A stretch of DNA of 12,113 nt from Syntrophaceae bacterium UBA2192 (GTDB taxonomy: Bacteria; Desulfobacterota; Syntrophia; Syntrophales; UBA2192), in contig DCVI01000080.1 in assembly GCA_002327315.1 (NCBI GenBank), positions 19,300 to 31,412 of the forward strand. Reading direction: 5' to 3'. A program made the translations under genes and the position numbers. Positions 1 through 5,908 of the stretch are shown here, piece after piece (position 1 is the first letter of the stretch; the number at the start of each line of letters is the position of its first letter). The notes beneath the pieces were generated by a model. That model worked only from the letters and a program-made list of their open reading frames with translations, ran no database searches and was not told the DNA's origin.

Positions 1-1308
1 GCCGAGATGGTCGATCGCGCCTTCCGGCAGTTCCGAGCCCAGCAGACCATTTACGGCGGCAAGGTCACGCACAAGGACAAGCGGGAGTTGCGCCGCCGTC
101 TGGAGAGGCTCGGGGGCGAACTCGACCGTCACCTGGCATATGAATACGGAATCGATCCGGACAAGAAGAGCGCCTTCGAGAAATGGCGTGTGAGCCACCA
201 GCCGTTTCACTGGTTCGTCGAGTTTTACGGGATCATGCATGGCGGCGGCTTCGACGTCATTATTGGGAATCCGCCGTACCTTGAACGATCCAAGTTGTCT
301 GATTCATATTCTGTTCGAAGCTATCGGACTGAGGCTTGTCGGGACATTTATGCGTGGGTTGTTGAGAGAGCATTTCATCTTAAATTGCCAGAAGCAAGAA
401 TTGGCCTCATCATTCCAGTATCGTTAGCTTCTTCTGAATCATTCGCAGTGCTGCGCGACATTGTAAACGAGCATTCGAAACAATTATGGCTCTCGCATTT
501 CGCTAATCGGCCAGGCCAACTTTTTGTCGGTGCTCAGAACAGATTAACGATTTTTCTAAGCAGTGGCAGTGAAAAAGCAAAATTACTGTGTAGTACTCGC
601 TATCATCGATGGGATGCAAAAAACGGCGAAAGGGAGTCTCTATTTCACTTACTGACATATGCAAAAATAGATAGAGAAAAAATATTCCACGGTCTATTTC
701 CGAAGGTAGGGACAGTGGAAGCTGTTTCAATATTGAATAAGGTAGACGGACTGCAAACGCTTGGAATGGCATTAACGCCGCGTGCAAAATTTCCTGTATA
801 TTGGGTGCGAGTACCTGGGTACTTCTGTCAATTCTTCCTCACTCCGCCAAAGGCTCGTCCAGAAAAAGGAGGCCCTGCCTGTGTTCGTGGAGAGGTAAAT
901 AGTATTTCAGCTTCTGATGAGCAGGCTCGTGGTGTTATCCATTCCGTTCTAAATAGTTCTACATATTTTCAATTCTTCTGTGCTTACACTGATGGGCGAC
1001 ACATTAACCCATCTGACGTTACTGCATTTCCATTTGATATTAACGAAGTTGGAGATGCCCTCGCAAAACGTCTTAGAAAGCTATCTGACCGCTTAGATTC
1101 CGCCATGAAGAACAATACCGTGTTATGGCGCAAGAGTGGATTATTAATCGATTCTGTGGACTCACGTCCACTCAAACCAATATTAGACGAAATAGATGCT
1201 GTCCTTGCTGAGCGATACAAGTTTACGCTAAAGGAGTATGATTACATAATCAATTACGACATCAAGTACCGCATGGGTCAAGAACCCGCCGAGGAGAGTC
1301 CTGAATGA
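1..1308 (+). CDS. Eco57I-class adenine-specific DNA methyltransferase, 5'-truncated by window edge
   Basis: This is the C-terminal part (about 435 residues) of a large N6-adenine DNA methyltransferase of the Eco57I/type IIG kind; the frame is open through base 1, so the true start is upstream. The catalytic motif IV, GNPPYLERSKL, is encoded from about base 265, with NPPY at 268-279. It is preceded by the family-typical stretch containing FHWFVEFYGIM and FDVIIGNPPY. The SAM-binding motif I must lie outside the window. The part after NPPY should carry target recognition. It ends with a block (NSSTYFQFF, then DGRHINPSDVTAFPF, about 950-1040) that I associate with the C-terminal region of these enzymes. 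Base composition drops from about 60% GC (1-240) to about 41% (sampled 301-720). The stop overlaps the next start as ATGA, so translation is coupled. Whether a nuclease or helicase domain or partner exists cannot be seen. Confidence 0.88.
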   Translation, partial: AEMVDRAFRQFRAQQTIYGGKVTHKDKRELRRRLERLGGELDRHLAYEYGIDPDKKSAFEKWRVSHQPFHWFVEFYGIMHGGGFDVIIGNPPYLERSKLSDSYSVRSYRTEACRDIYAWVVERAFHLKLPEARIGLIIPVSLASSESFAVLRDIVNEHSKQLWLSHFANRPGQLFVGAQNRLTIFLSSGSEKAKLLCSTRYHRWDAKNGERESLFHLLTYAKIDREKIFHGLFPKVGTVEAVSILNKVDGLQTLGMALTPRAKFPVYWVRVPGYFCQFFLTPPKARPEKGGPACVRGEVNSISASDEQARGVIHSVLNSSTYFQFFCAYTDGRHINPSDVTAFPFDINEVGDALAKRLRKLSDRLDSAMKNNTVLWRKSGLLIDSVDSRPLKPILDEIDAVLAERYKFTLKEYDYIINYDIKYRMGQEPAEESPE

Positions 1309-2375
1309 GGCGGCTCCCGCGTGCAGTAAAAGAAGCCCTGCAAAAGGCACTCGATTCGGCCGTCCTTGCCGTCGAGATCTACAACAAGCCGGCGGTGACG
1401 TTCAAGTCCGGCGGGTATATCACGTTGATGGTCATTGCCTGGACGTCGCTGTTTCACGCAATCTTTCTATTGCGCAAGAAAAAACCATACTACCGGAAAT
1501 CCAACGGTCGCTTCGAACGTGTAGACGGCGATTACAGGCATTGGGAACTCAACGAATGCTTAAAACAGTACTATGGCGCCGACACAGGCAACCCTGTTCG
1601 AAAAAACCTGGAGTTCTTCATCCCTCTGCGGAACAAGATTGAGCACCGTTCATTACCCGAACTGGACCCGTCCATTTTCGGCGAGTGCCAGGCCATGTTG
1701 CTCAATTTCGATGAAATCCTGGAGCGAGAATTCGGGCCGAAGCGCTGTATCCGCCAATTACTGTCATTTGCTCTGCAGATTTACCCTTCAGCGGAAAATC
1801 TTGCCGAAGCCGTCAAGCGCAACCGTGCCGCAAAGGCAGCGGCGGACTTCGTAGAGCAATATCGTTCGTGCCTTTCCCCCGAAATATTCGGAAATAGCCG
1901 ATATGCGTTCAAGGCTTTCCTCATCCAGGTTGCAAATCACGAAAGTAAAGACGTTTTGCCTATTCAGTTTATCCACTATGACAAGTTGACCGCGGAGCAA
2001 CAAGCAGCGCTGGCGCCACTGGCCGTCATGGTCAAATACAGACAACCTCTCGTTGCAAATGCCGATACGATGCCTGCCGGTCAAGTGGCAAAAGAAGTTC
2101 AGGCAGCTCTTGGCAATCCCATCGTGATGCGCGGGAAGAAGCCGGTCGATAAGTACAATGTCGGTTGGCACACAAAATGTTGGCAACGCTTCAAAGTCCG
2201 TCCTGCCAGTCGAAGTGACAATCCGGAAAAGACCGAGACAAAATATTGTATTTACGACAAGCGACACGGCGATTATGGTTATACGCAGGAGTGGGTGAAC
2301 TTTCTCATAGAAAAATTCAGGGACGACAAAGCTTACGACGATCTTTTCTTGATACCGGAGAAATTCGAATCCTGA
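1305..2375 (+). CDS. DUF3644-type protein with HEPN-like motif
   Basis: This 356-residue protein starts inside the stop of the methylase gene (ATGA overlap at 1305-1308), so the two are translationally coupled. The N-terminal 150 residues match what I know of the DUF3644 family: a helical region with AVEIYNKPAVTFKSGGYI (about 22-39) and LMVIAWTSLFHAIF (41-54). At residues 109-114 is RNKIEH, which fits the R-N-x-x-x-H (Rx4-6H) signature of HEPN ribonucleases. That makes an RNase-type effector role possible, but this is inference. The rest (about 150-356) is less familiar and ends in a charged region with GWHTKCWQRFKV (about 287-298) that may bind nucleic acid. DUF3644 proteins are often annotated near restriction-modification genes. 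There is no signal peptide, and the apparent membrane-like stretch at 38-55 is more likely a buried helix. The family call is from recognition, not a search. Confidence 0.8.
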   Translation: MRRLPRAVKEALQKALDSAVLAVEIYNKPAVTFKSGGYITLMVIAWTSLFHAIFLLRKKKPYYRKSNGRFERVDGDYRHWELNECLKQYYGADTGNPVRKNLEFFIPLRNKIEHRSLPELDPSIFGECQAMLLNFDEILEREFGPKRCIRQLLSFALQIYPSAENLAEAVKRNRAAKAAADFVEQYRSCLSPEIFGNSRYAFKAFLIQVANHESKDVLPIQFIHYDKLTAEQQAALAPLAVMVKYRQPLVANADTMPAGQVAKEVQAALGNPIVMRGKKPVDKYNVGWHTKCWQRFKVRPASRSDNPEKTETKYCIYDKRHGDYGYTQEWVNFLIEKFRDDKAYDDLFLIPEKFES

Positions 2376-2408
2376 CGATCCTGATTTCGCTTCGTTGGCA
2401 GCGGAAAG

Positions 2409-3089
2409 ATGTCTTCTTCAGCAGTGTGGCAGATGAAAATGCGGCGAATTGTACCGGGTGACATCGATTACCCCGACATGCTGGCAGATCGCATGGGGGC
2501 CAATGCGCCACCTGCAATCTACGCCATGGGCGATCTCGGTGTCCTCAGGCACCAGCGGCTGGGTTTGATCTGCTCCGTCCGATGCCCGGGGAGCATTGTG
2601 ATCAAGACCTACGATGCCATTCGTGAACTTCGGGATATAGGGATGATTGTGGCCGGCGGTTTTCATTCGCCTATGGAGCACGAGTGCCTGGACATCCTGC
2701 TCCGCGGTTCGCAGCCGGTGATTCTCTGCCCGGCAAAGGGTCTCGATGGCCAGCCTGTCGGCCAGGAATGCCGACGGGCAGTGGAGGAGGGGCGGCTTCT
2801 GCTACTGTCAGCCTTCGGCAGCGAAGTGAAAAGGACCACAGCCGCACGTGCCGTTATCCGTAACGAGTTTGTTGCCGCTCTGTCCGATGTCGTCCTGATT
2901 CCCCATGCATCCCCTGGCGGAAAGACAGAGGCTCTCGCACGCAGGGCTATTAAACAGGGTCGGCCCTTGTTCACTTTCGCGGACGAGGAAAATGCTGCTC
3001 TGATCGGCTTGGGCGCAAGATCCCTGGAAAGTCACCAGATCGCGCATGCCTTGGATATGGCAGCGCAACCTCGGGACAGGCGTCGCTGA
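2409..3089 (+). CDS. Short DprA/Smf-like (SLOG superfamily) Rossmann-fold protein
   Basis: This 226-residue protein follows the order of motifs of the DprA/Smf Rossmann fold. PPAIYAMGD (34-42) corresponds to the P-x-x-LY-x-G start. GLICSVRCPG (52-61) corresponds to the strand that usually reads IVGxRxxT. VAGGFHSPMEHECLDILL (81-98) replaces the usual SGLAxGID-x-x-AH-x-x-AL. RNEFVAALSDVVLIPHASPGGKTEALARRAIKQGRPLFTF (151-190) corresponds to RNRIIAGLSD...SGSL...A...GR. It lacks the N-terminal SAM and C-terminal winged-helix domains of full DprA (usually 290-380 residues) and its loops are divergent. It is therefore unlikely to be the housekeeping transformation protein. Such short SLOG proteins are known in biological-conflict loci, possibly as nucleotide or nucleic-acid sensors. 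It lies 33 bp after the DUF3644 gene, probably in the same transcript. The start is uncertain: ATGs at 2409, 2433 and 2439 are possible and no strong Shine-Dalgarno sequence decides. Confidence 0.78.
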   Translation: MSSSAVWQMKMRRIVPGDIDYPDMLADRMGANAPPAIYAMGDLGVLRHQRLGLICSVRCPGSIVIKTYDAIRELRDIGMIVAGGFHSPMEHECLDILLRGSQPVILCPAKGLDGQPVGQECRRAVEEGRLLLLSAFGSEVKRTTAARAVIRNEFVAALSDVVLIPHASPGGKTEALARRAIKQGRPLFTFADEENAALIGLGARSLESHQIAHALDMAAQPRDRRR

Positions 3090-3214
3090 CCCCAATGCTT
3101 GATGGTGTCTGAGCTTGCTGCACGGGCTCAACGTCATCGTGACGGTGCGGATCGGGAAAACGAGCAGGCGAGAGATGGGAAAATACCACCGGAAGAATTC
3201 AAGGAGAATCGCTT

Positions 3215-4306
3215 ATGTCCTTTGATCCTTTGAAACCTTACAACAGACTGCCTCTTCTGCCGCCTTCCGGGAAAATCGAAACCATACCGGTACTGAAGAA
3301 GGCGCTGTCCGCAGCCAGGTCCCTGGCCGAATTGAAGGGCATTGGAGAGACGATTCCGAACCAGGCGATTCTGCTCACCTCCATAACACTCCAGGAAGCG
3401 CGGGCCAGTTCGGAAATCGAGAACATCGTTACAACCAACGACGCCCTCTTCCGGGCCTATGCTTCCGAGGGGCAAGCCGACCCGATGACCAAGGAAGTGC
3501 TCCGTTACCGCGAGGCCGTGTGGGAAGGCTACACTGCGCTCCGAAAGAGGCCTTTTCTTACAACGGAGATGTTCATCCGGATCGTCCAGACCATCAGGGA
3601 AAACAAGGCGGGCATACGGAACGTCCCGGGCACGAAGATCGCCAACCCGAGCACGGGGAAGATCGTCTATACGCCTCCGGAAGGAGAATCGATTATCCGG
3701 GACAAACTATCCAATCTCCAGAAGTACATCCATGCCGAAGACGGCATTGACCCGCTTGTGAAAATGGCCGTCATTCATTACCAGTTTGAGGCCGTCCACC
3801 CCTTTACGGACGGCAACGGTCGGACGGGCAGGATCCTGAATATTCTTTACCTGGTGCATAAGGGACTTCTGGAGCTGCCAGTGCTTTATCTCAGCCGATA
3901 CATCATCGAGAACAGGACGGACTACTACGTTACACTGAGGGGCGTAACCGAGAAGGGCGCATGGGAGCCATGGATTCTTTATATGCTTGATGCAGTGGAA
4001 AAGACGGCCCGTCAAACAAGTCAGATGATCCTGGCTATCCGGAGCCTGCTGGAAGAGACCCTCACGTATTCCAAGGAGAATCTGCCGGCCCGGGTTTACT
4101 CCAAGGAACTCATCGAGCTTCTATTCCGCCAGCCGTATACGAAAGTGAAATTTCTGGTAGACGAAGGCCTTGCCGAGAGAAAGACGGCGGCCGGTTATCT
4201 GAAGGAATTCGAAAAAATCGGAATTCTTGAAAGTCAAAAAGTGGGCAAGGAAAACCTCTACCTGAACAGGAAGCTTTACAAGCTGCTTTCGGGACCTCCG
4301 GGCTAA
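3215..4306 (+). CDS. Fic family protein AMP-transferase (class II, with C-terminal winged helix)
   Basis: This 363-residue protein carries the full Fic catalytic loop HPFTDGNGRTGR at residues 195-206. H195 is the expected catalytic base and the GNGR segment the nucleotide-phosphate binder. Fic enzymes typically transfer AMP from ATP to a hydroxyl of a target protein. The N-terminal domain (about 1-90) includes SSEIEN (65-70), which fits the inhibitory motif [S/T]xxxE[G/N] placed before the Fic core, so this is a self-inhibited class II Fic like the Shewanella SoFic type. The flap that positions the target is around GTKIANPSTGKIVYTPP (139-155). The C-terminal part (about 296-358) looks like a winged helix (ERKTAAGYLKEFEKIGIL, 321-338), suggesting DNA binding or autoregulation. 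A good Shine-Dalgarno AAGGAG at 3201-3206, 8 nt before ATG, fixes the start. It lies 125 bp from the DprA-like gene, so it may be a separate unit. No antitoxin gene is recognisable beside it. Confidence 0.93.
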   Translation: MSFDPLKPYNRLPLLPPSGKIETIPVLKKALSAARSLAELKGIGETIPNQAILLTSITLQEARASSEIENIVTTNDALFRAYASEGQADPMTKEVLRYREAVWEGYTALRKRPFLTTEMFIRIVQTIRENKAGIRNVPGTKIANPSTGKIVYTPPEGESIIRDKLSNLQKYIHAEDGIDPLVKMAVIHYQFEAVHPFTDGNGRTGRILNILYLVHKGLLELPVLYLSRYIIENRTDYYVTLRGVTEKGAWEPWILYMLDAVEKTARQTSQMILAIRSLLEETLTYSKENLPARVYSKELIELLFRQPYTKVKFLVDEGLAERKTAAGYLKEFEKIGILESQKVGKENLYLNRKLYKLLSGPPG

Positions 4307-4308
4307 CC

Positions 4309-4400
4309 TGTCCACGCCATGGACCCATTTTCGGCACGTGTCCATTTATTGCCTATTTTTGGACACGTTACCGGGACGTGTCCAATCCTTGGACATGTCC
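4309..4400. repeat. Cluster of GTCC/GGAC inverted repeats downstream of fic
   Basis: Eight GTCC or GGAC half-sites fall within 92 bp. CACGTGTCC (4335-4343), GGACACGT (4361-4368), GGACGTGTCC (4374-4383) and the perfect palindrome GGACATGTCC (4391-4400) are the clearest, with a looser GTCC...GGAC pair at 4310-4324. ACGTGTCCA (4336-4344) and TGGACACGT (4360-4368) form a 9-bp perfect stem. The second of these arms can instead pair with ACGTGTCC (4376-4383) over a 7-nt loop. Possible roles are an operator array, the end of a decayed mobile element or a REP-like repeat. No transposase is visible. The following stretch to 4540 holds nothing I can name. Confidence 0.7.
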
Positions 4401-4541
4401 CGCTCTGCCCGATACCTGTCTTTTTCTTATTTCCCTGATCTAGTCAGTGGCAGGATGAGATCGAGTCAGGAGATTGCTCTGCGATGGTGTGATTGGGCTG
4501 AGGTCTATTGCTGCCGGTCCAATAAATAGCGAATTGGCAAT

Positions 4542-4572
4542 AAAAAAAAGGGCCGGCTGAAATCGCCGGCCC
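4542..4572 (-). terminator. Rho-independent terminator of the minus-strand gene
   Basis: On the minus strand GGGCCGGC (4572-4565) pairs with GCCGGCCC (4557-4550) over a 7-nt loop, and eight T residues follow (4549-4542, on the minus strand). The stem begins 18 nt after the stop codon of the gene at 4591-5424. There is no T tract on the plus side, so it serves the minus strand only. Confidence 0.92.
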
Positions 4573-4590
4573 CCTCACTTATTACGTCCG

Positions 4591-5424
4591 TTACTTCAGC
4601 CAGGCCGGGAGCAGGTTCTCATCCGTGCCGTTGAAGCTGCAGTGCGTCATGAAGCATGCCTTGCAGGGCCCCTTGACGGCGGGCAGGGCCGGCTCGCCCT
4701 TGATCGTCCCGTCGATGAACTCCATGCACTTGCCCACGCCGTCATCGGGTCCCTCGACGATGATCGTCACGCAGCCCTCGGCGCCGCCCCAGCCGCCGGA
4801 GGCGTAATGGATGGCCGAGACGTCGAAGAGAGTTTCCAGCGCGTCGATCTCCGTGAAGGGCCGCCCGTCGCTCACGCAGGCCATGCCCACGGGGATCCCT
4901 ATCGTTTTCGCAAGGGCGAGGGTGCCGCCGTAGCGCGCCGCTTCCTCCACGGAGGGGATGAGCTTCTCGAGGCCCACGGGGTAGATGATCTCGAGGCCCC
5001 GCGCCTTGAACGGCATGTAGAACTGGCCCATGGTGCCGCCGTTGGCGCTGGCCATCAGCACGCCCAGGTTGCCGAAGGGGTCGATGGCGTTGGCGCCCTT
5101 CAGGAGGATGTCCCCGGCGGCGAGTTTGTCCACCACCGTGCCGGGCTCGACGGGGAGAACCTCCCCCTTGTGGAAGGTGTAAGGCTTGAGGCGGTCCTCG
5201 GCCTGGATTGCGCAGAGGATGCCCCGGATCGTCTGTCCCACGGCGTAGCGCTCCTTCGGGATTGACTGCCCGAGGATCTCCTCGAGGCAATAGGCCGTCG
5301 TGGAGCCGCGGCTCACGAGGAGGTAGCCGTTCTGTTTCGCGTTCTGCACCTCGGGAAGGGCCGCAATGCCTTTCCCGATGAGCCGCTTCGATTCCGACGG
5401 TGTAAGGGTGAACAGAGCCTGCAT
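4591..5424 (-). CDS. Conserved-looking protein of unknown function, LUD-like glycine-rich core
   Basis: This 277-residue cytoplasmic protein has no signal peptide or membrane segment. I do not recognise the family with certainty. The central stretch KGANAIDPFGNLGVLMASANGG (109-130) followed by YPVGLEKLIPSVEEA (148-162) recalls the LUD (LutB/LutC, lactate utilisation) pattern GITGAxxAIAxTGTLV...GIEKIVPTLEEA. The match is loose and may be distant or convergent. The C-terminus has CKACFMTHC (254-262), a CxxCx4C cluster that could bind metal or be redox-active. Earlier cysteines are at 46, 71, 183, 218 and 233. An ATG 18 bp upstream (5440-5442) also opens the frame. However, AAAGGAG (5433-5439) lies 8 nt before the ATG at 5424 and overlaps that upstream start, so 5424 is the likely start. 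The gene is convergent with fic and divergent from pgaABCD, and is a single unit with its own terminator. Confidence 0.85.
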   Translation of the reverse strand: MQALFTLTPSESKRLIGKGIAALPEVQNAKQNGYLLVSRGSTTAYCLEEILGQSIPKERYAVGQTIRGILCAIQAEDRLKPYTFHKGEVLPVEPGTVVDKLAAGDILLKGANAIDPFGNLGVLMASANGGTMGQFYMPFKARGLEIIYPVGLEKLIPSVEEAARYGGTLALAKTIGIPVGMACVSDGRPFTEIDALETLFDVSAIHYASGGWGGAEGCVTIIVEGPDDGVGKCMEFIDGTIKGEPALPAVKGPCKACFMTHCSFNGTDENLLPAWLK

Positions 5425-5432
5425 CGCTGAAA

Positions 5433-5439
5433 CTCCTTT
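5433..5439 (-). promoter_or_regulatory. Shine-Dalgarno that sets the start of the minus-strand gene
   Basis: AAAGGAG on the minus strand stands 8 nt from the ATG at 5424-5422. It overlaps the coding sequence that would follow the upstream ATG at 5442, which has no comparable ribosome site. Confidence 0.75.
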
Positions 5440-5602
5440 CATGCGTTTTCGATGTAGTCTTGTGTGGATCGGGGACGACAGGATCCGATATGATAGTATT
5501 TCATTTTACCATAAACCACGTTACGGGAACAGGCGGAAGTTCATGGTGTAAGGAAGTATGTCGGTTGTCCTCGATAAATCATTGCAAGAGACTTCGCGTT
5601 TC

Positions 5603-5633
5603 TGGTATTTTGACGGCCTGCTGTCAAATACCA
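5603..5633. repeat. Interrupted inverted repeat, candidate enhancer-binding-protein site
   Basis: TGGTATTTTGAC (5603-5614) and GTCAAATACCA (5623-5633) are inverted copies apart from one extra T, separated by 8 bases. The centre is about 200 bp upstream of the start predicted for the sigma-54 promoter. That is a usual place for the upstream activator site of a sigma-54 activator. The AAATACCA arm recurs at 5821-5828, just past the promoter. A repeat of REP type is the main alternative. Confidence 0.55.
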
Positions 5634-5638
5634 CTCCC

Positions 5639-5698
5639 GGAAGGAGGGGTTCCCGAAAGGGTGACCTCCGGGGTGGGATCGGGCAGCCGCCTCCTTCC
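5639..5698. other. Potential structured segment with 9-bp closing stem and GAAA hairpin
   Basis: GGAAGGAGG (5639-5647) is the exact inverse of CCTCCTTCC (5690-5698). Inside lies CCC-GAAA-GGG (5652-5661), a stem with a GNRA-type tetraloop on the plus strand. GGAGG (5643-5647) can alternatively pair with CCTCC (5665-5669), so two mutually exclusive folds exist. The segment lies upstream of the predicted pga start site, so it would need another transcript to act as RNA. It does not match a riboswitch I know; the c-di-GMP-I core was looked for and not found. Confidence 0.4.
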
Positions 5699-5783
5699 AC
5701 ATCAAGTTTCAAAAAACAAAATATTTCAAACTGTTGACCGGGCAGAGACTGCCGCCGTCTTCTGGCGCCCTTTTTTTGCTTTT

Positions 5784-5798
5784 GTGCCATTATGGCAC
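5784..5798. promoter_or_regulatory. 15-bp perfect palindrome over the -24 box
   Basis: GTGCCAT-T-ATGGCAC has 7-bp arms and a single central base. Its right arm contains the TGGCAC of the sigma-54 -24 element. A dimeric protein bound here would block the polymerase, so it may be an operator. The left arm could also be a by-product of duplication of the -24 motif, since no matching -12 is found on the minus strand. Confidence 0.5.
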
Positions 5799-5808
5799 CA
5801 TGATTGCA
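5793..5808 (+). promoter_or_regulatory. Sigma-54 (RpoN) -24/-12 promoter for pgaABCD
   Basis: TGGCAC (5793-5798), five bases, then TTGCA (5804-5808) is an exact match to the sigma-54 consensus, with the invariant GG and GC separated by exactly 10 bases. The predicted transcription start is near 5818-5820, leaving a leader of about 90 nt before the pgaA ATG. Promoters of this class need an AAA+ activator bound upstream. Confidence 0.85.
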
Positions 5809-5830
5809 AGTGTCACAGCGAAATACCATT

Positions 5831-5844
5831 GCTCGAGATCGAGC
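5831..5844 (+). promoter_or_regulatory. Small inverted repeat in the pgaA leader
   Basis: GCTCGA-GA-TCGAGC is a 6-bp inverted repeat with a 2-base centre, about 12 nt into the predicted leader. As RNA the 2-nt loop is too tight for the full stem, so a DNA operator is more plausible than a hairpin. It may be without function. Confidence 0.3.
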
Positions 5845-5908
5845 CGGATTTACGCGTGAGACACAGAGCCCTTAACCGAGTCAAAGAGCCGCCGAACTTA
5901 GGAATCAC

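Larger units (their letters stand above)
5443..5908. other. Divergent intergenic region between the minus-strand gene and pgaA
   Basis: This long gene-free stretch separates two divergent units. Open frames across it (such as the one at 5460-5930 +) show no protein-like features, and I treat them as chance. It contains, from left to right: an A/T-rich part (about 5480-5520) that probably holds the minus-strand promoter, though no convincing -35/-10 pair stands out; an interrupted inverted repeat (5603-5633); a foldable segment closed by a 9-bp stem (5639-5698); a very A/T-rich tract (5707-5730, 3 C and no G in 24 bases) where bending or IHF binding could occur, without a good IHF consensus; and the sigma-54 element with its palindrome (5784-5808). 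Confidence 0.7.

Noticed and set aside
3102..3233. A 43-codon open frame between the DprA-like gene and fic; in another frame of the same stretch LLHGLNVIVTVRIG resembles the C-terminal tail of XRE-type antitoxins.
   Set aside because: It has no start with a ribosome site, is very short, overlaps the fic start and has only a loose similarity. At most it is a decayed antitoxin fragment that I cannot support.
4338..4529. Open frame of 63 codons downstream of fic.
   Set aside because: It is made largely from the GTCC/GGAC repeat cluster, with no ribosome site and no recognisable protein feature.
4591..5424. Assignment of the minus-strand gene to DUF169.
   Set aside because: The conserved blocks I associate with DUF169 are not found; the LUD-like resemblance is closer but still weak.
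5639..5698. A c-di-GMP-I (GEMM) riboswitch, attractive because of the GAAA tetraloop and the PNAG context.
   Set aside because: The conserved core around the tetraloop helix (such as the GACGCAAAGCC segment) is absent, and the segment lies upstream of the predicted transcription start.
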